The translations under genes and the position numbers were made by a program. From Patulibacter sp040675535 (GTDB lineage: Bacteria > Actinomycetota > Thermoleophilia > Solirubrobacterales > Solirubrobacteraceae): a DNA stretch of 45,164 nucleotides. The notes under the pieces were generated by a model, which was not told the DNA's origin, ran no database searches, and saw nothing but the letters and a program-made list of their open reading frames with translations. The stretch spans positions 1 to 45,164 of the forward strand of contig NZ_JBFAPC010000027.1 in NCBI RefSeq assembly GCF_040675535.1, written 5' to 3'. Of the stretch, positions 1 to 7,546 are shown in pieces. Positions within the stretch are counted from its first letter, which is position 1. Every line of letters starts with the position of its first letter.

Positions 1-2
1 TC

Positions 3-104
3 GCGACGGAGTACTACGCCTCCGTGCTGCTCGACCGCTCGGCCAAGAAGCCGCTAGGGCGGAGACACGTCCCGGCACGGCGGCCGGCGGTGGCGGTGGA
101 GTGA
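3..104 (+). pseudogene. Internal fragment resembling succinyl-CoA synthetase beta subunit
   Basis: The frame entering from the left edge reads EYYASVLLDRSAKKPL, which resembles the ATP-grasp segment about 100 residues into SucC (family pattern EYY-x3-LDR). In a complete SucC about 280 more residues follow. Here the similarity stops near base 55-58, an unrelated Arg/Pro/Val tail follows, and the frame ends at TGA 102-104. This is therefore a mid-gene piece joined to the leader of the AAA+ gene. It may be a real deletion scar or a chimeric contig end. The family call rests on one short motif. Confidence 0.4.
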
Positions 105-1144
105 CCGCGCCGCGTGCGGGCGGAACGTGGCCCGCCGGCTCGCCGCCCGCGGGCTCTCCGCCGGCCGGCTCCCCGTCGGGGCCCGCGCGCCCCGGGGACG
201 CCCCGCCCGCAGGAGGTCCCGGCACGACCCCGCCGACCGCCGGCGGCGCCCACGCCCCGCGCCCGGCCCGCCCGACCCGCCCGCTGCCGTCGTCCCCGGC
301 GCCGTCCTCCCGCGCGGTCGACGAGGAGGCGTTCGCCGCGGTGCTGGCGGACCTCGACGCGCTCGTCGGCCTGGCCGAGGTCAAGCGCGAGGTGCGCCGC
401 ACCGCCCAGCTGCTGCGGATGCGGGCCCTGCGCGAGACCGCCGGCCTGAAGGTCGCCGACGTCTCGCTGCACCTCGTCTTCTGCGGCGGTCCGGGGACCG
501 GCAAGACGACCGTGGCACGGCTCTACGGGCGGCTCTACCGCGCGCTCGGGCTGCTGGCCACCGACCGGCTGGTCGAGGTCGACCGCTCCGGGCTCGTCGC
601 CGGCTACGTCGGCAAGACCGCCCCGCTGGTCAACGAGGTCGTCGACTCGGCGCTCGACGGCGTGCTCTTCATCGACGAGGCCTACGCGCTCTCGGGCGGC
701 GGACCGTCCGATTTCGGCGGCGAGGCGATCTCCGCCCTGCTGAAGCGGATGGAGGACGATCGTCACCGCCTCGCCGTCATCTGCGCCGGCTACACGGTCG
801 AGATGGAGACGTTCCTGGCGTCGAACTCGGGCCTGGCGAGTCGCTTCTCCGAGACCATCGCGTTCGCCGACTACGGCCCCGACGAGCTGCTCGCGATCCT
901 CGAGCGGTTCTGCGCCGAGAGCGACTACGCGCTCGCACCACCGGCCCGCGCCGGCGCGGCGCACACGCTGGCGGAGTGGCACGACCGCCGCGACGACACG
1001 TTCGCCAACGCCCGCACGGTCCGCAACCTCTTCGACGACCTGATCGCCGCCCAGGCCGACCGGCTGCTCACCGCGGGTCCGGCGCCGGGCGCCGACGAGA
1101 TGCGGCTGCTGACGGCCGAGGACCTGGCCGTCGCGATCGACTGA
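101..1144 (+). CDS. CbbX/SpoVK-like AAA+ ATPase
   Basis: A 347-residue protein. The first 75 residues are a low-complexity Pro/Gly/Ala/Ser-rich tail with a PPAGS repeat. One AAA+ module of the CbxX/CfqX type follows: Walker A GGPGTGKT at 129-136, Walker B VLFIDEAY at 188-195, and a probable arginine finger in NSGLASRF near residue 248. Family members remodel protein complexes (CbbX acts on Rubisco) or occur beside type VII secretion genes; no substrate can be inferred here. The frame stays open to the left edge, so GTG 101 is only the most conservative start and the true N-terminus may have been lost at the junction near base 55. It converges on the TetR gene with no gap. Confidence 0.85.
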   Translation: MTAPRAGGTWPAGSPPAGSPPAGSPSGPARPGDAPPAGGPGTTPPTAGGAHAPRPARPTRPLPSSPAPSSRAVDEEAFAAVLADLDALVGLAEVKREVRRTAQLLRMRALRETAGLKVADVSLHLVFCGGPGTGKTTVARLYGRLYRALGLLATDRLVEVDRSGLVAGYVGKTAPLVNEVVDSALDGVLFIDEAYALSGGGPSDFGGEAISALLKRMEDDRHRLAVICAGYTVEMETFLASNSGLASRFSETIAFADYGPDELLAILERFCAESDYALAPPARAGAAHTLAEWHDRRDDTFANARTVRNLFDDLIAAQADRLLTAGPAPGADEMRLLTAEDLAVAID

Positions 1145-1735
1145 TCAGGGGGCCGGCCCGCCCGCCGCCAGCAGCGCCGCCGCGGCCTGCCGCGCGGTCG
1201 TCGCGGGTGCCGGGGTCCCGGTGATCGCGGAGGTCACCATCGCGCCCTCCGCCAGCAGGACCAGCTGGTCGGCCAGCGCGGCGGGCCGCCCGGCCTCGGC
1301 GACGAGGACGCCGATGTCCCGGGCGAACGCCGCCTTGTGCGCGCGGGCCTCGTCGACCACGGCGTCCGACGTCGCGCCGAGCTCCCCGAAGATGTTGATC
1401 CACGCGCAGCCGCGGTAGCCGGCCTCGCCGAACCACTCCAGCAGCCAGTCGAAGACCGCGAGCAGCCGCTCGTCCGGGTCGGCGTGGGTGCGGACGTGGG
1501 CGGTGACGCGGCCGCGCCAGCGGACGTCGCGCCGACGCAGCATCGCGACGACCAAGTCCTCCTTGGACCCGAAGAGCCCGTACAGGCGCTTCAGGGGCAC
1601 CCCGGCGCGGTCGCGGACGTCGTCCATCCCGACCGCCCGGACCCCGCGCTCGTAGAACAGGCCCTCCGCGGCGTCGAGGGCGCGGACGCGGGCGTCGGCC
1701 TCCTCGGAGGTGGGGGCGTTTGACGGGAGAACCAC
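1145..1735 (-). CDS. TetR/AcrR-family transcriptional repressor
   Basis: A 196-residue protein with an N-terminal TetR helix-turn-helix (residues about 15-60; the recognition-helix segment contains LKRLYGLFGSKEDL) and a C-terminal ligand-binding domain of the type that carries a conserved tryptophan and Gly/Cys motif (YRGCAWIN). It is divergent from the DUF1348 gene. The only plausible start is GTG 1735, which lies inside the first palindromic operator. A -10-like TACGGT sits 8 nt upstream on the same strand, so the mRNA is probably leaderless and an operator-bound dimer would cover the transcription start. The arrangement indicates autoregulation plus control of the divergent gene. The ligand is unknown. 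Confidence 0.9.
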   Translation of the reverse strand: MVLPSNAPTSEEADARVRALDAAEGLFYERGVRAVGMDDVRDRAGVPLKRLYGLFGSKEDLVVAMLRRRDVRWRGRVTAHVRTHADPDERLLAVFDWLLEWFGEAGYRGCAWINIFGELGATSDAVVDEARAHKAAFARDIGVLVAEAGRPAALADQLVLLAEGAMVTSAITGTPAPATTARQAAAALLAAGGPAP

Positions 1736-1742
1736 GGTTCTC
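1727..1742. promoter_or_regulatory. TetR-type operator O1
   Basis: Perfect inverted repeat GAGAACC-AC-GGTTCTC. It overlaps the GTG start of the TetR gene. A second copy lies 35 bp away, centre to centre. It is probably the binding site of the adjacent TetR protein. Confidence 0.75.
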
Positions 1743-1761
1743 TACCGTACAGCGCGCCGCT

Positions 1762-1777
1762 GAGAACCACCGTTCTC
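1762..1777. promoter_or_regulatory. TetR-type operator O2
   Basis: Inverted repeat GAGAAC-CACC-GTTCTC, sharing 15 of 16 positions with O1 and located between the divergent TetR and DUF1348 genes. Two near-identical sites 35 bp apart would let one repressor close both promoters. Confidence 0.72.
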
Positions 1778-1843
1778 GCCCGGGTGCCGGGCGAGGAGGG
1801 GCGCTCCGCGGCCCTTCCCGAACCGCCCGACGAAGGCCCGCAC

Positions 1844-2302
1844 ATGAGCGATCGCCCGCCGCTGCCCCCGTTCACCGCCGAGACCGCGGCCAAGAAGGTC
1901 CAGGCCGCCGAGGACGGGTGGAACAGCCGCGACCCCCAGCGCGTGGCCCAGGCCTACACCGAGGACTCGGTCTGGCGCAACCGCGACACGTTCGTGCGGG
2001 GCCGCGCCGAGATCGAGGCGTTCCTCGCCGGCAAGTGGGAGCGCGAGCAGGAGTACGCGCTGCGCAAGGACCTCTGGTCGTTCACCGACGACCGGATCGC
2101 CGTGCGCTTCCAGTACGAGTGGCACGACGCCGAGGGCCAGTGGTGGCGCAGCTACGGCAACGAGCTCTGGGAGTTCGACGCCCACGGCCTGATGGCCCGC
2201 CGCGAGGCGAGCATCAACGACGTCGCGATCGCCGCGGCGGACCGCCGTATCCTCGGCCCGCGCCCGGAGGCCGAGCACGGCGAGACATTCCCGCTGCGCT
2301 GA
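1844..2302 (+). CDS. DUF1348 (NTF2/SnoaL-like) protein
   Basis: A 152-residue single-domain protein of the alpha+beta-barrel NTF2/SnoaL superfamily. The DUF1348 pattern is clear: an AAEDGWNSRDPQRVA segment, then WRNRDTF, the central FQYEWHD strand, SYGNELWEFD, and the closing ASIND. Family members are small enzymes or ligand-binding proteins of mostly unknown substrate. ATG 1844 is preferred over the upstream in-frame start at 1784 because homology begins there and the upstream codons overlap the regulatory region. It is the likely target of the divergent TetR repressor through the two GAGAAC palindromes. Confidence 0.88.
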   Translation: MSDRPPLPPFTAETAAKKVQAAEDGWNSRDPQRVAQAYTEDSVWRNRDTFVRGRAEIEAFLAGKWEREQEYALRKDLWSFTDDRIAVRFQYEWHDAEGQWWRSYGNELWEFDAHGLMARREASINDVAIAAADRRILGPRPEAEHGETFPLR

Positions 2303-2355
2303 CCGGCGGCGTGCCCCCGGCCGCCGCCCGCGCCCGTCGGCCCGGGTCGGCCCCC

Positions 2356-2748
2356 CAGGTCGGGTCGATGGTCCTCCAGCGCGCCGAGATCCTGCTGCCC
2401 GGGGTGCGCGTGCTCGCCACGTCCTCGCGGCCGGAGACCGACGAGTGGGTCCTCGGCCGCGGCGCCGAGGCCACCGTGAACCACCGCGGCGACCTGCGTG
2501 CCGAGATCGCCGCGGCGGCGCCGGACGGCATCGACTGGATCTTCACGTCGCAGTCGGTCGGGCAGCTGACGCTCTACGTCGAGGTGCTGAACCCGTTCGG
2601 GCAGATCGTGACGATCGACGACCCGAAGGCCGTCGACGTCGTGACGCTGAAGTCCAAGGCGCTCAGCTGCCCGGTCCACCATGCGCCCGACCTGGTGGAG
2701 CAGCACCGCCTCCTGGCGAGGTGCCGGTCCAGCGCCGAGGTCAGGATC
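2356..2748 (+). pseudogene. C-terminal remnant of a zinc-type alcohol dehydrogenase/quinone reductase
   Basis: The frame contains VGSMVLQRAEIL, then a Rossmann-type stretch (LATSSRPETDEWVLGRGAE), IDDPKAVDVVTLKSKALS and APDLVEQHRLL. This order matches the C-terminal half of YhdH/ZADH-type medium-chain dehydrogenases. The catalytic N-terminal half, a start codon and the last helices are missing, and similarity breaks off into unrelated sequence near 2710-2750. About 130 bp of unassigned decayed sequence follows before the MarR gene. It is not a duplicate of the intact dehydrogenase at 3511, whose sequence is clearly different. Confidence 0.7.
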
Positions 2749-2880
2749 ACGACGAGGCCGAGCTCGTCGGGGTGAGCGGGCCGCCGATCCATCGCGTCCA
2801 AGGTGGTGGCCAGGAGCGTGGCCATCCGCACCAGCGCCCTGACGCGGGCGTCCTCGCTCAGCAACGGGCGGACCTCTCTG

Positions 2881-3429
2881 TCACGGGTGGGTCACCTGCG
2901 TGCGCGTCCCGGTCCCCCCGCACGACGCGCGTGCGCCCCGGACCCGGTGCTCCGCTGCAGGCGAGCGGCCGGGGCTCGCCGAGGCCGTGATCGCGGCGGC
3001 GAAGGCGATGAGGCGCTCGCGGTCGTCGGGGGCGAGGGGATCGCACAGGCGCCGGACCCCCTGCCCGATCTCGGCGCCGGCCTCGGCGGCCAGCGATCGC
3101 CCGGCCTCGGTCAGGGCCACGCGGACCGCGCGCCCGTCGTCGGGACGGGTCGACCGCTCGACCAGACCGCGGCGGGCCGCGCGGTCCACGAGTCCCGTCG
3201 CACTCGACTTCTCGAGGCCCATGAGGTCCGCGAGCTCGCGCATCCCGACCTCACGGTCGCGGAGGATGCCCAGGAGGCGGGTCTGCACGGTCGTGAGGTC
3301 TCGCGACGTCGCGACGTCCGTGATCACGGCCTGGACGGCGAACGCCAGCTGCGCGAGGGCGTCGACGAGCGGATCGCCCTGGACGGTCGTCCCGGCGTCG
3401 GGAGGTGGGAGGTCGGGAGGTACGGGCAC
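2881..3429 (-). CDS. MarR-family transcriptional regulator
   Basis: A 182-residue protein with a winged helix-turn-helix: TVQTRLLGILRDRE, MRELADLMGLEKSSATGLVDR as the recognition segment, and the wing STRPDDGRAVRVALTEAGR. The outermost start (GTG 3459) lies upstream of the predicted transcription start, so GTG 3429 is chosen; it has AGGAG four bases upstream. The C-terminal 35 residues are Arg/Gly/Thr-rich and unlike the family, possibly read-through after a lost stop. It is divergent from a dehydrogenase gene across a two-operator promoter, the classic layout for a MarR repressor sensing a redox-active or phenolic ligand. Confidence 0.88.
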   Translation of the reverse strand: MPVPPDLPPPDAGTTVQGDPLVDALAQLAFAVQAVITDVATSRDLTTVQTRLLGILRDREVGMRELADLMGLEKSSATGLVDRAARRGLVERSTRPDDGRAVRVALTEAGRSLAAEAGAEIGQGVRRLCDPLAPDDRERLIAFAAAITASASPGRSPAAEHRVRGARASCGGTGTRTQVTHP

Positions 3430-3440
3430 GGCGCTCCTGC

Positions 3441-3491
3441 TTGATGATGTTCGTGCCACGAACTATAGTGGTTCGTGCCACGAACCATCAA
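3441..3491. promoter_or_regulatory. Symmetric divergent promoter with two MarR-type operators
   Basis: Two copies of the palindrome GTTCGTG-C-CACGAAC (3449-3463, and 3470-3486 with one extra base pair per arm) are centred 22 bp apart. Between them is the self-complementary ACTATAGT (3462-3469), giving TATAGT on both strands. TTGATG at 3441-3446 is 17 bp from the plus-strand TATAGT. The mirror TTGATG (3491-3486, minus strand) is 18 bp from the minus-strand TATAGT. Both promoters therefore share one -10 core, and each operator covers one promoter's spacer and the other promoter's start point. Confidence 0.85.
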
Positions 3492-3510
3492 GTCGCCGAA
3501 CCGAGTCGCC

Positions 3511-4497
3511 ATGCACGCCGCCGTCGTCCGATCCTTCTCCGAGCCGCCGCGTCACGAGCGGGTCCCCGAACCCGAGCCCGCGGGAGACCACGAGGTCGTG
3601 ATCGACGTGCTCGCCGCAGCGCTGCACCCGAGGGTGCGCTCCCAGGCGGACGGCTCGCACTACGAGAGCACGGGTGCGCTGCCGATCGTCCCGGGGATCG
3701 ACGGGGTCGGCCGGACCGCCGACGGCGAGCTGCGCTACTTCGTCCTGCCCGACACGGACCGGGGCAGCATGGCGGGCCGTGCCGTGATCGACCGCCGGCG
3801 GTCCGCGGTGCTCCCCGACGACATCGACGTCGTCGCGGTCGCGGCCGCCGTGAACCCGGCGATGTCGTCGTGGATCGCACTGCGTCGCCGGATCGCCTTC
3901 CGGCCCGGGATGAACGTCCTCGTGCTCGGCGCGACCGGCAACGCGGGCCGCATGGCGATCCAGGTCGCCCGGCACCTCGGGGCGGGCACCGTGGTGGCCG
4001 CCGGCCGCGACCCCGACCGCATGGCGCTGCTGCCGGGGCTCGGCGCCGACCACGTCGTCCCGCTGACCGGCGACCCGGAGGCCGTCGACCGCGCGCTGGC
4101 CGGCGCCGCCGACGACGCGGACGTCGACGTGGTGATCGACTACCTCTGGGGCACGGCCACGGAGCGGGCGCTGCCGGCCGTCCTCGGGCGCCGCAGCGAT
4201 CGGAGCCGGCCGCTGGACTGGATCCAGGTCGGGTCGATGGCGGGCCTCGAGATCCCGCTCCGCTCGGAGTGGCTGCGCGCCGCCCGCCTGCAGCTCGTCG
4301 GCAGCGGCCAGGGGGCGGTGCCCACGCGGGACATCGTCGAGGAGCTGCCGCTTCTCGCGGCCCACGTCGCCACGGACCACTACGCGATCGACGCCGTGCC
4401 GGTCCCGCTGCGCGACGTGCACGCCGCGTGGACCGCCGATCGCCCGGCGGGCGCCCGGACCGTCCTCGTCCCGGGCGAGGCCGACCGCGCCGGGTGA
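3511..4497 (+). CDS. Medium-chain (quinone oxidoreductase-like) dehydrogenase
   Basis: A 328-residue protein with a GroES-like N-terminal barrel and a Rossmann domain whose nucleotide loop reads VLGATGNAGRMAIQVAR near residue 145. The zinc-ligand pattern of classical alcohol dehydrogenases is not evident, which fits the quinone-oxidoreductase/enoyl-reductase branch using NAD(P)H. ATG 3511 is chosen over the upstream GTG 3475, which would fall at the predicted transcription start; the local Shine-Dalgarno sequence is weak. It is probably repressed by the divergent MarR protein through the palindromes at 3449 and 3470. The substrate is unknown, possibly an electrophilic carbonyl or quinone. Confidence 0.85.
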   Translation: MHAAVVRSFSEPPRHERVPEPEPAGDHEVVIDVLAAALHPRVRSQADGSHYESTGALPIVPGIDGVGRTADGELRYFVLPDTDRGSMAGRAVIDRRRSAVLPDDIDVVAVAAAVNPAMSSWIALRRRIAFRPGMNVLVLGATGNAGRMAIQVARHLGAGTVVAAGRDPDRMALLPGLGADHVVPLTGDPEAVDRALAGAADDADVDVVIDYLWGTATERALPAVLGRRSDRSRPLDWIQVGSMAGLEIPLRSEWLRAARLQLVGSGQGAVPTRDIVEELPLLAAHVATDHYAIDAVPVPLRDVHAAWTADRPAGARTVLVPGEADRAG

Positions 4498-4560
4498 GCG
4501 CCGGCCGTGTCCTCGCGCGCCGACGGTACGGATCGTGCCGGCTGGGTGTCCCGTCGGGCA

Positions 4561-4860
4561 TGCGTGTCACCCGAGCCCTGTCCCTCGACGTCCTCGTGCC
4601 CGTCGCCGTGGCGGTCGGTCCCGGCCCCACGCCGGGCGCCGAGCCGGCGCCCGCGGTGGCGGTCCGGCTCGGCTGCGGTCACGAAGACCGTGACGGTCAC
4701 CCCCGGCACCTCGCTCGGTGACCTTCACCGCCACGAAGGCCGTCCTGAAGGCGCTGGCGAAGGGCACGAAGGTGACGCTGAAGGTGACGCTGAAGGTCAC
4801 GCTGAAGGGCGTCTCCGGCACGACGGTCGCGACGACGACGGTCAAGCTGAGCGGGCCGAA
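4561..4860 (+). pseudogene. Frameshifted secreted beta-repeat protein remnant
   Basis: Three reading frames must be joined to get a sensible protein. The first is a hydrophobic leader starting at ATG 4561, the second is TKTVTVTPGTSL (4680-4720), and the third is TFTATKAVLKALAKGTKVTLKV followed by SGTTVATTTVKLSGPKR (to about 4860). The last part contains three near-identical 12-bp units encoding KVTL (4770-4806). Such Lys/Thr/Val-rich beta strands are common in exported surface proteins of this lineage. At least two frameshifts make it a decayed gene. The strong hairpin at 4881 directly after it is where its terminator would be. Confidence 0.5.
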
Positions 4861-4880
4861 GCGGCAGCCGACGCGACGAG

Positions 4881-4909
4881 CCCCCGCGCCGCGGATCGCG
4901 GCGCGGGGG
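4881..4909. terminator. Bidirectional hairpin terminator
   Basis: A perfect 12-bp G/C stem (CCCCCGCGCCGC paired with GCGGCGCGGGGG) with a 5-nt loop, six bases beyond the end of the minus-strand ABM gene and just after the decayed plus-strand gene. There is no U tract, as is usual in high-GC actinobacteria. Confidence 0.7.
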
Positions 4910-4914
4910 AGGCG

Positions 4915-5214
4915 TCACGGCAGCTTCGACGCCAGGACGTCCACCGGCGTGATCGTCGGCGTCACCGCGAACAGGTCGCCGCCGCGGGCTTCCAGCGCCT
5001 TGCGGACCTCGCCGTGCAGGTGCGTCTCGCGGTCCTCCTCGGTCGCGAACGCGTCGAAGATCGCGAACGAGCGCTCGCCGCGCCGGAACGAGAACCAGGC
5101 GAGCGTCCCGGGCTCCGCGTCGACCATCGCCTTGGCCTCGACGAGGAAGTCCGCGACGGCCTGCTCCTTCCCGGGCTGCGCTTCGAACTCGACGAGAAAC
5201 CCGAATGCGGGCAT
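4915..5214 (-). CDS. Antibiotic-biosynthesis-monooxygenase (ABM) domain protein
   Basis: A 99-residue dimeric ferredoxin-like barrel protein. It begins with the strand FGFLVEFEAQPGKE, has the central GTLAWFSFRRGERSFAIFDAF segment typical of the family, and ends with a final strand. The family covers quinol and polyketide monooxygenases, haem-degrading enzymes and many small proteins of unknown role; no cofactor residue points to one of these. ATG 5214 is preferred over the longer frame because AGGAG lies 10 nt upstream and homology starts there. It is transcribed divergently from the GlxA-type regulator. Confidence 0.82.
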   Translation of the reverse strand: MPAFGFLVEFEAQPGKEQAVADFLVEAKAMVDAEPGTLAWFSFRRGERSFAIFDAFATEEDRETHLHGEVRKALEARGGDLFAVTPTITPVDVLASKLP

Positions 5215-5358
5215 GGGACCTGCTCCTTCGTTCGTGCTGGACGCCTCCGAGGGCGTGGCCGGCACGCTAGGCCGACCGCGGCGGGGCGCGGGCGACGGTG
5301 GCCGGATCCGAGGGATTCCCGTCCTTGCGGCCGGACCGGCCGCGCGTAGAGTGACGGC

Positions 5359-6336
5359 ATGACGCTCCGCACGGTCGTGCTCGTGGCCTCCGACGCGATG
5401 CAGACCATCGGCGTCGCCGGGCCCCTCGAGATCTTCGACGCGGCCACCCAGGTGCTGGGCGACGGCGCCGGGTACGACGTGCGCATCGCCACGCTCGACG
5501 GCCGGCCCGTCCGCGCCTCGGGCGGGATGCGGATCGCCGCGGACCTGTCGCTCGGCCAGGTGCGCTCACGCGGCGTGGACACGCTGATCGTCGGCGGCGG
5601 GATGGCGTCGCCCCAGGGCAGTACCGACCCGCGCTTCCCGGCCGCGATCGAGCGCATCTCGCACGGCGCGCGGCGCACCTGCTCGGTCTGCGCCGGTGCG
5701 TTCCACCTGGCCGAGGCGGGACTGCTGGACGGTCGGACGGCGACGACGCACTGGGCGTTCTGCGACGAGCTCGCGCGGCGTCACCCGATGGTCACCGTCG
5801 AGCCCGACCGCATCTTCGTGCGCGACGGGCCGGTCACGACGTCGGCCGGGGCGACCGCCGGGATGGACCTCGCGCTCGCCCTCGTGGAGGAGGACCACGG
5901 CGCCGACGTCGCCCGCGCCGTCGCGCGCTGGACGGTCATGTTCCTCCAGCGGCCCGGCGGCCAGTCGCAGTTCTCCGAGCGCCTCGGGATCGCCGCCGAC
6001 GTGACCGCGCCGCTGCGCGCCGTGCTCGACGACGTCGTCGCGGACCCGGCGGCGGACCACTCCCTGGCGGCGCTCGCCCGCCGGGCGTCGCTGTCGGAGC
6101 GCCACTTCCGCCGGCGCTTCCTCGACCAGACGGGCACGACGCCGGCGCGGTTCGTCGAGCGCGTGCGCGTCGAGGCCGCCCGCGAGCTGCTCGAGCGGAC
6201 GACCACGCCGGTCGACCAGATCGCGGCCCGCTGCGGCTTCGGCAGCGCCGAGACCCTGCGCCGCGCCTGCCTGCGCGTCATCGGCGTCGGGCCGGCGGAC
6301 TACCGCGGGCGCTTCCGGACGAGCGCCGCGGGCTGA
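5359..6336 (+). CDS. GlxA-type AraC-family transcriptional regulator
   Basis: A 325-residue protein. Residues 1-170 form a DJ-1/PfpI-like class I amidotransferase fold with the nucleophile-elbow cysteine in TCSVCAGAFHLAEAGLLDGR; residues about 220-320 form two AraC helix-turn-helix motifs (SLAALARRASLSERHFRRRF, then IAARCGFGSAETLRRA). This is the GlxA/FtrA regulator architecture, usually activators of amine or amidase-type catabolic genes. A -10-like TAGAGT ends 6 nt before ATG 5359, suggesting a leaderless transcript. Its target is probably nearby, but no operator can be recognised. Confidence 0.9.
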   Translation: MTLRTVVLVASDAMQTIGVAGPLEIFDAATQVLGDGAGYDVRIATLDGRPVRASGGMRIAADLSLGQVRSRGVDTLIVGGGMASPQGSTDPRFPAAIERISHGARRTCSVCAGAFHLAEAGLLDGRTATTHWAFCDELARRHPMVTVEPDRIFVRDGPVTTSAGATAGMDLALALVEEDHGADVARAVARWTVMFLQRPGGQSQFSERLGIAADVTAPLRAVLDDVVADPAADHSLAALARRASLSERHFRRRFLDQTGTTPARFVERVRVEAARELLERTTTPVDQIAARCGFGSAETLRRACLRVIGVGPADYRGRFRTSAAG

Positions 6337-6401
6337 CCCCGACCAGGATCTTCACCAGCGCCGACGCGCCAATCCGGCCGCGGTCCACTACGGTCCCCGC
6401 C

Positions 6402-6473
6402 ATGTTCGAAGGATCCCTCCCGCGGCAGGCCGGACCGCTCGGCCGGGCGACCGGCGACGGGGCGGCCGCATGA
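6402..6473 (+). CDS. Possible 23-residue leader peptide upstream of the YedI-like gene
   Basis: ATG 6402 opens a 23-codon frame whose TGA overlaps the ATG of the next gene (ATGA at 6470-6473). A -10-like TACGGT (6389-6394) lies 7 nt upstream of ATG 6402, so the small frame would be the first translated element of a leaderless mRNA, coupled to the membrane-protein gene. The next gene's own start lacks a clear Shine-Dalgarno sequence, which supports coupling. The peptide resembles nothing known. Confidence 0.4.
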   Translation: MFEGSLPRQAGPLGRATGDGAAA

Positions 6474-7423
6474 GCGCCGGGCTCGCCGCGCTGCTCGACG
6501 ACGTGGCCGTCCTGGCCCGCGCTGCCGCCGCGTCGATCGACGACGTCGCCGCGGGCGCCGGCCGGGCGAGCGTGAAGGCCGTCGGCGTGATCGTCGACGA
6601 CACCGCCGTCACCCCGCGCTACGTGCAGGGCCTGAAGCCCGAGCGCGAGCTGCCGATGATCCGGCGGATCGCGATCGGGTCGCTGCGAAACAAGATCCTC
6701 TTCATCCTGCCGGTCGTCCTGGTGCTCAGCCAGTTCGTCGACTGGCTGCTGACGCCGATCCTGATGATCGGCGGCTGCTACCTCTGCTTCGAGGGTGCGG
6801 AGAAGCTGTGGGAGGCCGTCGGCCCGCACCGGCACCAGCACGCGGAGGCGGACGCCACCGAGGAGCCCGCCGACGAGGAGACGCTCGTCAAGGGCGCGGT
6901 CCGGACGGACTTCATCCTGTCGGCGGAGATCATGGTGATCTCGCTGAACGAGGTCGACCACGAGCCGTTCCTCGCCCGCGCGCTGATCCTCGTCGTCGTC
7001 GCCTTCGTGATCACCACGATCGTCTACGGCGCGGTCGCGCTGATCGTGAAGATGGACGACGTCGGCCTCCGCCTGGCGCGCACCGGCGACGGCGGCGTCG
7101 CGTCGTTCGGCCGCGGCATGGTCCGCGGCATGCCGGTGGTCCTCTCGACCCTGTCGACGGTCGGCATCGCCGCGATGCTCTGGGTCGGCGGCCACATCCT
7201 CCTCGTCGGACTGAAGGACCTCGGCGCCGAGGGGCTCTACGAGCGCGTGCACCACTGGGAGGAGAGCGTCCACCACCACCTGGGCGCGTTCGGCGGCGTG
7301 GGCGGCTGGCTGACCAACACCGCCGCCTCGGCGGTCCTCGGCATCGTCGTCGGCGCGATCGTCGTCGCGGTGGTCCTGCGGTTCCACCACCGCGGGGACG
7401 CCGAGGCGGGCGCCGCGCACTGA
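6470..7423 (+). CDS. DUF808/YedI-family inner-membrane protein
   Basis: A 317-residue integral membrane protein. It starts with the family signature SAGLAALLDDVAVLARAAAASIDDVA, then the VIVDDTAVTPRYV motif and an IGSLRNKILFILPVVLVLS helix. Further helices lie near residues 85-105, 160-190, 220-250 and 285-305, and the His-rich turn HHWEESVHHHLG is typical of the family. The molecular function is unknown; E. coli YedI is the best-known relative. Translation is probably coupled to the small frame ending at 6473. The C-terminus is short and charged. Confidence 0.88.
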   Translation: MSAGLAALLDDVAVLARAAAASIDDVAAGAGRASVKAVGVIVDDTAVTPRYVQGLKPERELPMIRRIAIGSLRNKILFILPVVLVLSQFVDWLLTPILMIGGCYLCFEGAEKLWEAVGPHRHQHAEADATEEPADEETLVKGAVRTDFILSAEIMVISLNEVDHEPFLARALILVVVAFVITTIVYGAVALIVKMDDVGLRLARTGDGGVASFGRGMVRGMPVVLSTLSTVGIAAMLWVGGHILLVGLKDLGAEGLYERVHHWEESVHHHLGAFGGVGGWLTNTAASAVLGIVVGAIVVAVVLRFHHRGDAEAGAAH

Positions 7424-7546
7424 GCGCGGCGCGGCCGGTCCCGGCCGGCGGCCGCAGGCGGTGACGCGCGCGCCCGGCGCGGGTGGGGCCGGGATCCGGC
7501 GGTCGATTCGTCGTCGGTCGGGTTCGGCGGCCGTAGAGTGAACGGG

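Noticed and set aside
2574..2864. Minus-strand 96-codon frame with a helix-like start (MLSEDARVRALVRMATLL)
   Set aside because: No family is recognised, and most of it is antisense to the dehydrogenase remnant. It may be the edge of another decayed gene but cannot be supported.
4770..4806. Tandem 12-bp repeats as a possible regulatory or CRISPR-like array
   Set aside because: The units encode KVTL inside a beta-repeat protein remnant. They are direct coding repeats with no spacers.
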